Positions 54,008 to 61,150 of a DNA stretch of 64,000 nucleotides are shown in pieces. Each line of letters begins with the position of its first letter. Positions within the stretch are counted from its first letter, which is position 1. This DNA comes from an uncultured Candidatus Actinomarina sp. (GTDB lineage Bacteria > Actinomycetota > Acidimicrobiia > Actinomarinales > Actinomarinaceae), in the NCBI GenBank assembly GCA_902519215.1, contig CABYIX010000001.1:62001-126000 (forward strand), given 5' to 3'. Position numbers and translations under genes: made by a program. Below the pieces are notes generated by a model. The model was given only the letters and a program-made list of their open reading frames with translations, had not been told where the DNA came from and did not search any database.

Positions 54008-54451
54008 ATGCAACAGGGTTATACAGGACCGGAAGTATGTAAGATAACTGGTATATCTTATAGACAATTAGATCATTGGACATCAACTAAATTAATTTCT
54101 GCTTCAATACGTAATATTAAAGGTTCAGGATTTCATAGAATTTATTCTTTTAACGATATCGTTCTAGTTAAGTTAGTTAATAAGTTAAGGTCTGCTGGAA
54201 TCAGTTTACAAAAGATTAGAATTGCTTTAAAAAATATATCAAAAATTTTAGGAAAAAATACAAATATTTCAGATGTGTCTGTATTTTCAGATGGTACATC
54301 TATTTATGTTTTAACAGAAAATGATCAGATGATTGACTTGTTAAAAAAAGGACAAGCAGTATTTGGTATATCACTAGGGCCTGTTCACACTGAAACGGAA
54401 GCGGAAATTTTATCTTTGTATCCTGATAAGATTTCTTCAGCTAATAAATGA
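54008..54451 (+). CDS. MerR-family regulator, Rv1830-like
   Basis: 147 aa. Helix-turn-helix at residues about 5-75: YTGPEVCKITGISYRQLDHW and FHRIYSFNDIVLVKLVNKL. The C-terminal part is a short ligand- or dimer-domain without cysteines. Matches the second MerR gene of the garA locus by order. Overlaps the next gene by 4 bp (ATGA). Confidence 0.85.
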   Translation: MQQGYTGPEVCKITGISYRQLDHWTSTKLISASIRNIKGSGFHRIYSFNDIVLVKLVNKLRSAGISLQKIRIALKNISKILGKNTNISDVSVFSDGTSIYVLTENDQMIDLLKKGQAVFGISLGPVHTETEAEILSLYPDKISSANK

Positions 54452-54780
54452 AATTTGCCCATTATTCAGAAAAATTATTTTCAGAACATTTAGATCTTTT
54501 TGACATCAAATGGATTTATGAACCAAGAAGTTTTCCATTAAGGTGGGGTAGTGGTGCTATAAAAATGATGTTTACACCTGATTTTTTCTTACCCGAATAT
54601 GATACTTATATTGAAATAACAACAATGGATCAAAAATTAATTTCAAAGAAACAAAAAAAGATAAAATTAGCCCGTAAATTATATCCCCAAACATCATTTA
54701 AGCTAATTAACGAAAAAGAGTTTTACAATTTTCTAACAAAAGATAAAGAACAATCAGTTAAGGAAGCTATAGCTAGTTGA
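54448..54780 (+). CDS. Small PD-(D/E)XK-like protein
   Basis: 110 aa, not a recognised family. WIYEPRSF, then FTPDFFLPEYDTYIEITTMDQKL at residues about 49-71 follow the PD-x(n)-E-x-x nuclease pattern (PDF...IEIT), with basic residues KKQKKIKLARKLYP behind. The usual Lys of D/ExK is Thr here, so activity may be lost or shifted. Coupled by ATGA to the MerR gene. The 3' end overlaps the convergent adenosine deaminase gene by 27 bp. Confidence 0.6.
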   Translation: MKFAHYSEKLFSEHLDLFDIKWIYEPRSFPLRWGSGAIKMMFTPDFFLPEYDTYIEITTMDQKLISKKQKKIKLARKLYPQTSFKLINEKEFYNFLTKDKEQSVKEAIAS

Positions 54781-55698
54781 ATTTATAAGCAACTGTTCTG
54801 CATTCACTATACCTAAACTTTCAGCAATTTGAATTTCTTTATTAACACTTGTGTTACTCATTAATCTGTTATCTGTATTTAAAGAAATATTAAATCCAAA
54901 TTCAATTAATTCTTTTATAGGATGATCACCTACACTCTTATACATATTTGTATGAATATTTGATGAAATACATACCTCTAATGGTATTTGATTATCTATT
55001 AGTTCCTTACTTGTATCTCCTAATTCTTTTGTTTCTAAATTTATGTCTTCTATAATTCTCACACCATGTCCGATTCTTTGGGCACCATTAGATAGAGCAT
55101 CCTTAATTGAATGAACACCATCACCTTCTCCAGCGTGAATAGTTAGATTTATCCCAGCTTCCTTAATTTTCCTGAATGATTTTTCAAACAATGATGGCAT
55201 ATAGTTAAACTCAGGACCTGCGATATCAAATCCGATTATTTTATCTTTAGTTTCTATTGCTAATTCAGCTACTTGGCCTACATTGTCAAAATCATGCCGC
55301 ATTCCACAAAGAATTAGTCCAGATTTAATTCCAAAATCATTTTGAGCTTTTTTGAATCCTGAATTAATAGAATCTATGACTTTTGTAGGGGATAGAGTGG
55401 CATTTACTGAATAGAATGGTGCATATCGTGACTCATACATGGTTATACCATTGTTATGCATGTCTTCTGCAGCTTCGTATGCAATCCTTTCAAGATTAGG
55501 CTCTGTTTGCATTAAAGCAATTGTGTGAGTAAAAGCTTCAAGGTAATCATCCAAGGAAGATGAATCTGTTCTGTCAAAAAATGATGATATATCATCTGTT
55601 TTAAGTAATGGTGTGTAGTTTATCTCTTTTGCTAGTTCTAATGCAGTAGAGGGCCTTAAACCGCCATCTAGATGGTCGTGTAAAATAGCTTTATACAC
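54754..55698 (-). CDS. add: Adenosine deaminase
   Basis: Adenosine or adenine deaminase of the amidohydrolase superfamily, purine salvage. 314 aa. Zinc ligands in LHDHLDGG (His-x-His, residues 7-9), HAGEGDG near 193, RIGHGVRI near 216 and SLNTDN near 275 (Asp). GTG start. A TATTAT box lies eight bases upstream. With guaC it indicates recycling of purines toward IMP. Confidence 0.92.
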   Translation of the reverse strand: MYKAILHDHLDGGLRPSTALELAKEINYTPLLKTDDISSFFDRTDSSSLDDYLEAFTHTIALMQTEPNLERIAYEAAEDMHNNGITMYESRYAPFYSVNATLSPTKVIDSINSGFKKAQNDFGIKSGLILCGMRHDFDNVGQVAELAIETKDKIIGFDIAGPEFNYMPSLFEKSFRKIKEAGINLTIHAGEGDGVHSIKDALSNGAQRIGHGVRIIEDINLETKELGDTSKELIDNQIPLEVCISSNIHTNMYKSVGDHPIKELIEFGFNISLNTDNRLMSNTSVNKEIQIAESLGIVNAEQLLINSTSYSFLN

Positions 55699-55736
55699 AA
55701 CGCAACATAATATATATTATAGGACAATCATGAAGT

Positions 55737-56624
55737 TTAGATAATTTCACTAATTACACTCTCCTTGTGTGTTAATGGTAGCCAATGATCTGCATTTTTA
55801 ACTTCTTTAACAGCTACATTTGATCCTGATAGTTTTAATCTTTTAATCATCTTTTCGTTTAACTTTACTGCAGCATCATTTTTACCAAACAAAAAAGTTA
55901 CTTCAATGTCTATGTCTCTTCTCCATTGATTAGAGAGCTCTATGTTAAAATCTATGTTCGAATACCATGATATGGATTGTTTTAATCCGTTATGAAAATG
56001 GTTAACCAAAGATTCAATATCAATATTATGAATTTTGCTATCATCATTATGCGTAGTAAATAAACTTTTTAACGATAAATCTAACAAATCATAATCAATC
56101 TTTGGTGTAACTCTATATGCAGATCTAAAGAATAAATCTAGATTTTGTGACAGTAATTCATTTGCTTGCTCAGGATTTTGAAAAGAACTTATATAATGCT
56201 GACCTTTATCAAAAACTAAATTATCATAAATACTTGTTGATGGAAATTCTGTACCACCGCAAATTAATACTAGTTTTTCAATTTTTACATTTCCCCTACT
56301 AGCTACTGCCCATGCAACAATAGATCCCCAGTCATGTCCTACAATTATAAGATCATTAGTCAGCTGTAGCTTGTTTATTAACTTCTCAATATCTAATGAT
56401 AAGTTTTCAATATTAAAGTCACTTACTATAGAATCTTCAATTGACGACAGAGGGTAACCTCTTTGTTCAACAACTGTTACCCTTAATTTATCTTTTAATT
56501 GGTTTTTTATATCACTCCAGAAATACATACTAGAAGGGAAACCATGAAGAAATAATACATCCCTCCCCTCTCCTTCGCTTGTGTATGACAATTCAAAATC
56601 ATCTAATTGTAATTTATTTATCAT
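55737..56624 (-). CDS. Alpha/beta hydrolase, epoxide-hydrolase-like
   Basis: 295 aa. Oxyanion motif HGFPSSMYFW near residue 27, nucleophile elbow VGHDWGS near 98 with Asp as nucleophile (epoxide hydrolase/haloalkane dehalogenase type), catalytic His in ADHWLPLTH near 281. A lid domain spans about 140-230. Substrate unknown. Last gene of the operon GGT-like, SURF1, hydrolase; overlaps SURF1 by 4 bp. Confidence 0.85.
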   Translation of the reverse strand: MINKLQLDDFELSYTSEGEGRDVLFLHGFPSSMYFWSDIKNQLKDKLRVTVVEQRGYPLSSIEDSIVSDFNIENLSLDIEKLINKLQLTNDLIIVGHDWGSIVAWAVASRGNVKIEKLVLICGGTEFPSTSIYDNLVFDKGQHYISSFQNPEQANELLSQNLDLFFRSAYRVTPKIDYDLLDLSLKSLFTTHNDDSKIHNIDIESLVNHFHNGLKQSISWYSNIDFNIELSNQWRRDIDIEVTFLFGKNDAAVKLNEKMIKRLKLSGSNVAVKEVKNADHWLPLTHKESVISEII

Positions 56625-57289
56625 ATGAGCTTATTTTTTCTCAATATAACAATAGTTAAACATATTGCAAAAAATAACCATTGAAAAGCGTAACTTAAAT
56701 GTGGGGCATCATATGGTTCTGTGAGGTTGATGCACTCAATGCTGTTTCCACATTCTTCTGTCAGTGTTAAGTAATATTTCTGTAAAGTTATATTCTTATC
56801 ATTTTCTATAAATGTCTTATCAATTCTAAATAAATAATCAGATTGGGGAACATCATCCTGTCCAATAGTCTGGGTGTTATAACTCATTAATTTTCCAATA
56901 TATTTAAATTGTTCATATTTATCAATTGAATCTAAATCAAAATCAAGTGGAACCCATCCCCTGTTTACAACCATGTAATTGCTCTCATTATCAGAGATAA
57001 GGTCTATTCTGTTATATCCATTTTCTCCATTGTGCACTCTAGATCTTAAAAGCCATGTATGTAATAAGGAAATATCTTCAACAATTTGAATATATTGGTA
57101 TTCAGACAGACTATTAACATCTGTTATAGATACTTCTAATATATTTTCATACTTAGTAAGTTTTTCTAAATTATTTGTATCATCATAATGACTCGTCAAC
57201 TGCCAGTAGGATAATCCTAGAAAAATTATGACAATAAGAATTCCTAGATAAAACAGTACTTTAAAAGGTATTTTTTTTAGCTTATCCAA
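56621..57289 (-). CDS. SURF1-family cytochrome oxidase assembly protein
   Basis: 222 aa with membrane helices at both ends (residues about 9-30 and 200-217) and an extracytoplasmic domain between. Family marks: GLSYWQLTSH at the first helix (LGxWQ), VVNRGWVPLD near 108, and PHLSYAFQWLFFA near 195. SURF1 helps insert haem a into cytochrome c oxidase. No cox genes are near. It overlaps the GGT-like gene upstream by 13 bp. Confidence 0.88.
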   Translation of the reverse strand: MDKLKKIPFKVLFYLGILIVIIFLGLSYWQLTSHYDDTNNLEKLTKYENILEVSITDVNSLSEYQYIQIVEDISLLHTWLLRSRVHNGENGYNRIDLISDNESNYMVVNRGWVPLDFDLDSIDKYEQFKYIGKLMSYNTQTIGQDDVPQSDYLFRIDKTFIENDKNITLQKYYLTLTEECGNSIECINLTEPYDAPHLSYAFQWLFFAICLTIVILRKNKLI

Positions 57290-58701
57290 CTTGTATCACC
57301 TCTTCGTTTGTCACCAAATGAAAAAACATCTTTATTCAATCCTGAAACACAAACTCCACCAAAATACATATCGTATTTATCAGTTATAGTTATGTCTTTA
57401 TATGTTTCTATTGAATCAGGTTCTGCTCTAACCGAACCATCACCATTCACATGAAATCTTGGCTCATCTATTGCTTGACGCCAGTTATTGTTTTTTGAAT
57501 AATTTAACAATACTTGAGCAATAGCTGAACTTATCCTATCTGCTCCTGGAGATCCTATAGTTGTAATACCATTATTAGATTGAATAATTAAGGGACTCAT
57601 ATTTGATATTAGTCTATCTCCTTTTGTGTCACCCAAAAAGCCTTGAGGATTAAGTTCAATTTCACCTAGTGAATTATTAAAATACATACCGGTATTTTGA
57701 CACAGAACACCTGATCCATATCCACTAGAAAATGTTATAGAAAAATGATTGTTCATTTCATCTGAAGTATTAACTTGAATAGTAGATGATGATTTAGTTA
57801 AATTTATAATTTCTTGGTTTATTAAAGATTGTCTATCACCAAAAAATTCATACTTATCTTTTCTGTTTTTATATACATCAATCAATGCATCGATATTATT
57901 ACCCGTACTTAATTCATCAATATATTTTAAAACCATCAATCCTCCAATAGAGGGGCCGGAATGTCCTGTAAGCATTAAATTTTTGTATTTAAAATTAAAT
58001 TTATTGTCCTCAATTAATTTATAATTACCAAAATCTTCTGAAGTTGCATGTCCACCTTCATTTACAATTGTTTTAAGAATTTCTTTTGAAATATCTCCAA
58101 TATAAAAATCATTAAAACCCTCATTCGATAAGTGCTCTAGAGAGTCACTTAATTTATTTAACTTAACAATCCCATTTTCTAAATCCTGTGATATATTTTC
58201 TAAAATCATTTTTGAATAATCGTGCCACATAAACATTGGTTTCAATGCATGCTCAAAGTAGTCTTTTGTTGGTTGAGTTAATTTAAATCCTTTCTTTGCA
58301 ATGTTGATTGGAAATTCCAATAGTTTGCTTAAAGGGAGTGATGCATAATTCTTATATAAAAAATCTAATATTTTATAAATACCTGGGATTGCGAATGTGT
58401 TAGCTCCTTTACAAGTTTCTACATACCCCCCATACGTCAACACTACCCTATGCTCTTTGTGGTCGTTACCTTTGAAATTTTTAGGAGATACGAAATATCC
58501 ATCCACTGTATGTGATTGATTAGTCTTCCCATCATAAAAGGTTAAAAGACCTGAAGATGTTGGTGCAACAACACCTAAATCTGTAACCATAGAGGTTACA
58601 ATACTTGTTATCAATACATCGGCAGCATTTGGTTTTAAATCTTTAATTGATTCTGCTGCTTTAGAACTATATTCTGCAGTACTTGATAAAGAAACTTTCA
58701 T
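57277..58701 (-). CDS. Gamma-glutamyltransferase-like protein
   Basis: 474 aa Ntn-hydrolase of the GGT group. GGHATSEDFGNYKLIE near residue 217, TGHSGPSIGGLMVLKYI near 245 and SSGYGSGVLCQNTGMYFNN near 325 align with GGT. The autocatalytic cleavage site, normally Thr-Thr-His, reads SSST at residues 304-307, so a serine or a shifted threonine would have to serve. No signal peptide, and about 100 residues shorter than E. coli GGT, so it may be cytoplasmic. Leads a minus-strand operon. Confidence 0.75.
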   Translation of the reverse strand: MKVSLSSTAEYSSKAAESIKDLKPNAADVLITSIVTSMVTDLGVVAPTSSGLLTFYDGKTNQSHTVDGYFVSPKNFKGNDHKEHRVVLTYGGYVETCKGANTFAIPGIYKILDFLYKNYASLPLSKLLEFPINIAKKGFKLTQPTKDYFEHALKPMFMWHDYSKMILENISQDLENGIVKLNKLSDSLEHLSNEGFNDFYIGDISKEILKTIVNEGGHATSEDFGNYKLIEDNKFNFKYKNLMLTGHSGPSIGGLMVLKYIDELSTGNNIDALIDVYKNRKDKYEFFGDRQSLINQEIINLTKSSSTIQVNTSDEMNNHFSITFSSGYGSGVLCQNTGMYFNNSLGEIELNPQGFLGDTKGDRLISNMSPLIIQSNNGITTIGSPGADRISSAIAQVLLNYSKNNNWRQAIDEPRFHVNGDGSVRAEPDSIETYKDITITDKYDMYFGGVCVSGLNKDVFSFGDKRRGDTSWIS

Positions 58702-58707
58702 TTAAAC

Positions 58708-58713
58708 AGTGTA
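58708..58713 (-). promoter_or_regulatory. -10 box of the GGT-like gene, leaderless type
   Basis: On the minus strand TACACT ends six bases before the ATG. Confidence 0.35.
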
Positions 58714-58744
58714 GTTTATAACTTTTATATGCAAAAATATATAT

Positions 58745-59659
58745 ATGAAACAGGACATTATTAAGTATGATGAAAATATTTATCAAATTGATGTGTTTAT
58801 GGAGAATAAACCTGGACGTATGTCTTGTTATTATATCGACTCAACAAACCCAATATTAATAGAAGTAGGACCATCAAACTCATTCCCCTACCTTATATCG
58901 AGCCTTGAATCATTAGGAATTAATGAAGTAAAAAGATCTGCAATGACTCATTTACATTTAGATCACATTGGAGGAATAGGACACTTAGTTGAAAAATATA
59001 AAGAACATTTTGTTTACATTCATGAGCTAGGCTTAAAACATCTTCCAAATCCTGAAAAATTATGGAAAGCCGTATCTGAAGTTTATACAGAAGAATGGCT
59101 ATCAACTAATTGGGGTGAAATTAAACCAACACCAATAAATAATTTACGTTCCCTTAAAGATAAAGAATTAATTGATCTTGGAAATGGAAGAAAATTAGAA
59201 GCTATATACGGACCAGGTCACGCAAAGCATCATTATACATTTTATGATGAATATTCTAAAACCATATTTATGGGAGATACTTTAGGATTGATTTACCCCC
59301 ATGGTAATTTTGTTCAACCAAACCTTCCACCACCAGATTTTAATAAGGAGGTTCTGTTCAATACTTTAGATGAGTTATACACACTAGATCTTAAATATGT
59401 AGCACTTGCACATTTTGGAATTCATAAAAATCCGTATCAATTAATAATAAATGCAAAAGAAAATATAGAGCTTTGGATAGACTTTGTAAATAAATTACCA
59501 AACTTATCAATAAATGAAGCTACTGAATCATTGCAAATTTGGCTAAGCGAGAATTATCGCATTCTTGGTGTTGATGAAGAAACTATTAATAATTATGTAA
59601 ATAACGGTAATTTTAAAATGCAAATTCAAGGAATAAAAAAATATTTACATATTGATTAA
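58745..59659 (+). CDS. Metallo-beta-lactamase-fold hydrolase
   Basis: 304 aa. Zinc motif THLHLDHIGG near residue 67 (HxHxDH), further ligands in GPGHAKHHYTF near 158 and FMGDTLG near 177, HFG near 220. A helical C-terminal extension of about 70 residues follows. Related to glyoxalase-II-like MBL proteins; substrate unknown. It faces the convergent DUF4345-like gene, overlapping by 4 bp. Confidence 0.88.
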   Translation: MKQDIIKYDENIYQIDVFMENKPGRMSCYYIDSTNPILIEVGPSNSFPYLISSLESLGINEVKRSAMTHLHLDHIGGIGHLVEKYKEHFVYIHELGLKHLPNPEKLWKAVSEVYTEEWLSTNWGEIKPTPINNLRSLKDKELIDLGNGRKLEAIYGPGHAKHHYTFYDEYSKTIFMGDTLGLIYPHGNFVQPNLPPPDFNKEVLFNTLDELYTLDLKYVALAHFGIHKNPYQLIINAKENIELWIDFVNKLPNLSINEATESLQIWLSENYRILGVDEETINNYVNNGNFKMQIQGIKKYLHID

Positions 59660-60069
59660 GAGATTTTACCTTTTATCAAAAGAACAAAAGGTGCGATTAA
59701 AAACTCCGGTAATATTCCTACAAAAAAATAAATATCAACAACTACGCCACCTCTTAAAAATATTGAGACAATTCTTGAAAATAGAACAACTGACCAGATT
59801 AAGATTAGAAAATCAAGATAGACTATTTGACGTGTTCTTAAATACTGGAAACAAGTAACAGCACAGATTAAATACAGTGAAAGAGGATAAGTTAATAAGT
59901 TTAATTTACCATTACCACCTGTATCTGTAAGTGAAAGTAACTGAAGATAAGACTCTTCGAAAATTAAAAAATTAATATTAGGAAAAAATGTAGCATAAAT
60001 AATAGTTAATCCCATCACGACTAATAAGCCTGAGATAAAAAAAGTAAGAATAGTTCTATAGCTGTTCAT
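59656..60069 (-). CDS. DUF4345-like four-helix membrane protein
   Basis: 137 aa, four hydrophobic segments (residues about 8-26, 60-78, 86-104, 112-132). The order and the mid-region FLILIWSVVLFSRIVSIFLRGG resemble DUF4345 membrane proteins of unknown role; this is a pattern impression. It is the last ordinary gene before the cassette array. Confidence 0.55.
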   Translation of the reverse strand: MNSYRTILTFFISGLLVVMGLTIIYATFFPNINFLIFEESYLQLLSLTDTGGNGKLNLLTYPLSLYLICAVTCFQYLRTRQIVYLDFLILIWSVVLFSRIVSIFLRGGVVVDIYFFVGILPEFLIAPFVLLIKGKIS

Positions 60070-60089
60070 TTATTTGAGTAATTATAAAC

Positions 60090-60144
60090 AGAAAAACTCC
60101 TAGTTTCCTAGGGGCTCTTCATTAAAAGTCGGCAGTGTCCTACT
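60090..60144 (-). repeat. Copy D of the 5S-3'-end/terminator repeat
   Basis: Read on the plus strand: A-run, hairpin CTCCTAG-TTT-CCTAGGGG, CTCTT, then CATTAAAAGTCGGCAGTGTC and CTACT. The last 25 bases equal the 3' end of the 5S rRNA gene at 63065-63089. The terminator half is identical to copy C except for one base. It marks the outer end of the array. Confidence 0.9.
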
Positions 60145-60156
60145 TTCTGAAGAAGT

Positions 60157-60186
60157 AAAAAAGCTGGAGATAACTCCCCAGCTTTT
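60157..60186 (-). terminator. Terminator of the 50-aa peptide gene
   Basis: Hairpin with AAAAGCTGG/CCAGCTTTT arms just after the gene's stop, with a T-run on the minus strand. Unrelated in sequence to the 5S-type terminators, so this cassette has its own terminator in addition to copy D. Confidence 0.75.
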
Positions 60187-60189
60187 AAA

Positions 60190-60342
60190 TTACCTAGTTT
60201 TTAAAAAACCTAGGAAATTATTCTCAGCAGCACTACTGCATCGATCACAGTCAACCACTAAGCAAGATAAAATATGTTGTATTAGATCTCTAATCCAACT
60301 TTCATCTTCAATTTCTTCGGTCTCAATAAAACCAATAGGCAT
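60190..60342 (-). CDS. 50-aa cysteine-containing peptide
   Basis: Start chosen at the ATG seven bases after a perfect AGGAGG (minus strand), the strongest Shine-Dalgarno site I see in the window. The peptide has an acidic N-terminal half (ETEEIEDES) and a C-terminal half with cysteines at residues 27, 32 and 35 (LSCLVVDCDRC), ending FLGFLKTR. An extended -10 (TGTGTATACT) lies upstream near 60390. Not recognised; a leader-plus-core precursor, an antitoxin-like peptide or a small zinc protein are all possible. Flanked by repeat copies C and D. Confidence 0.7.
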   Translation of the reverse strand: MPIGFIETEEIEDESWIRDLIQHILSCLVVDCDRCSSAAENNFLGFLKTR

Positions 60343-60423
60343 ACAAATACCTCCTGGATGGTTGGTTATTTGGGACTGAGTTAAAAATAATAGTATACAC
60401 AGAATTAAATGCAACTATATATA

Positions 60424-60474
60424 AGAAAAACCCCTAGTTTCCTAGGGGCTCTTCATTAAAAGTCGGCAGTGTCC
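60424..60474 (-). repeat. Copy C of the 5S-3'-end/terminator repeat
   Basis: A-run, hairpin CCCCTAG-TTT-CCTAGGGG, CTCTT and the 5S end up to GTGTCC; similarity to 5S then stops (AGATTGG follows). It forms both the terminator and the last codons of the adjacent 156-aa gene. Confidence 0.9.
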
Positions 60475-60926
60475 AGATTGGAAAAAAACTTTAAGATTTT
60501 ATTCTTTACGAATTGAATGTCTTTGAAATTAATATTTGTAAAAGCATTAAATTCAGCATAATAAACTTGATCCGCAAGTTCTAAAATCTGTTCATCACTC
60601 AAGGGAATTATCATAAACTTATCTTTTTTAATCATCTCTTCTATAAACTTATCATTTGCTAAGTTATTCCAATTAATTTCATATAATCCCAGATCTGGAT
60701 AATGAACACCATAAACGGTGGTTTCAGTTATATACTCAAAAGAATAATCAAACAAAAATTCAAAAATAGATATGTTGTCTTTGATTGAATCTAAAGTTAT
60801 TTGTAAATTATTAAAAGTTATTAACTTCTCATCTATTACTTCTAACATATTGTTATATATAAGATTTATTAAAACATCAAGGTATAATGATTTTCTTAAT
60901 TCAATATCTTTGGGATCTAGATTCAC
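60456..60926 (-). CDS. Unknown 156-aa cassette protein
   Basis: Not recognised. An acidic, helical, soluble protein with many Ile/Asn/Asp and no cysteine. GTG start; a consensus TATAAT ends six bases upstream, so the mRNA should be leaderless and starts just after the terminator of the upstream cassette. Its last six residues and stop (LDTADF) are encoded by the 5S-derived repeat, so inserting the cassette has shaped its C-terminus. Encoded in the array next to an AIPR defence-type gene; a role as immunity or defence component is only a guess from company. Confidence 0.75.
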   Translation of the reverse strand: MNLDPKDIELRKSLYLDVLINLIYNNMLEVIDEKLITFNNLQITLDSIKDNISIFEFLFDYSFEYITETTVYGVHYPDLGLYEINWNNLANDKFIEEMIKKDKFMIIPLSDEQILELADQVYYAEFNAFTNINFKDIQFVKNKILKFFSNLDTADF

Positions 60927-60932
60927 TACACA

Positions 60933-60938
60933 ATTATA
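60933..60938 (-). promoter_or_regulatory. -10 box of the 156-aa cassette gene, leaderless type
   Basis: Consensus TATAAT on the minus strand, six bases before the GTG, and immediately after the T-run of copy B. Confidence 0.6.
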
Positions 60939-60940
60939 AA

Positions 60941-61000
60941 AGAAAAAACCCCGATTGCTCGGGGCTTTCTCATTAAAAGTCGGCAGTGTCCTACTCTCCC
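60941..61000 (-). repeat. Copy B of the 5S-3'-end/terminator repeat
   Basis: Sixty bases align without gaps to 63035-63094 with four differences. Two of these (A to G and T to C in the stem) compensate each other, giving CCCCGA/TCGGGG in place of CCCCAA/TTGGGG, so the hairpin is kept. The 30 bases of 5S end are identical. It terminates the AIPR cassette. Confidence 0.93.
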
Positions 61001-61017
61001 CGTGTTTTCCGGACGGT

Positions 61018-61044
61018 ACGGAAATAACGGAAATAACGGAAATA
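61018..61044. repeat. Three tandem 9-bp units ACGGAAATA
   Basis: Three perfect units plus a partial fourth (ACGGAAAA). Iteron-like. The same CGGAA/TTCCG words recur in opposite orientation at 61081-61121. Confidence 0.9.
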
Positions 61045-61080
61045 ACGGAAAAAAAACGGCCTTATTTCTGACTCTTTGTT

Positions 61081-61121
61081 TTCCGATAATTCCGTCCTGT
61101 CCTTTAATTCCGATAATTCCG
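61081..61121. repeat. Two direct copies of TTCCGATAATTCCG
   Basis: Copies at 61081-61094 and 61108-61121. Each is a near-palindrome and is related as an inverted repeat to the ACGGAAATA units, so a long imperfect stem is possible between 61018 and 61121. Confidence 0.85.
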
Positions 61122-61122
61122 G

Positions 61123-61150
61123 AGTAAACCTGGCCAAAACCTGGCCAAAA
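61123..61150. repeat. Downstream direct repeat flanking the AIPR gene
   Basis: AGTAAACCTGGCC-AAAACCTGGCC-AAAA, touching the AIPR stop codon. Imperfect copy of 62982-63010 in the same orientation; each copy itself holds two ACC(T/G)GG(C/T)C units. Confidence 0.8.

Noticed and set aside
60090-61000. Degenerate 5S rRNA genes
   Set aside because: Only the last 22-30 bases of 5S are present in each copy, always with the terminator; no internal 5S sequence survives, so these are end fragments, not decayed full genes.
61001-61150. CRISPR array
   Set aside because: The repeat units are 9-14 bp and adjacent or overlapping without regular 30-bp spacers, and no cas gene is present.
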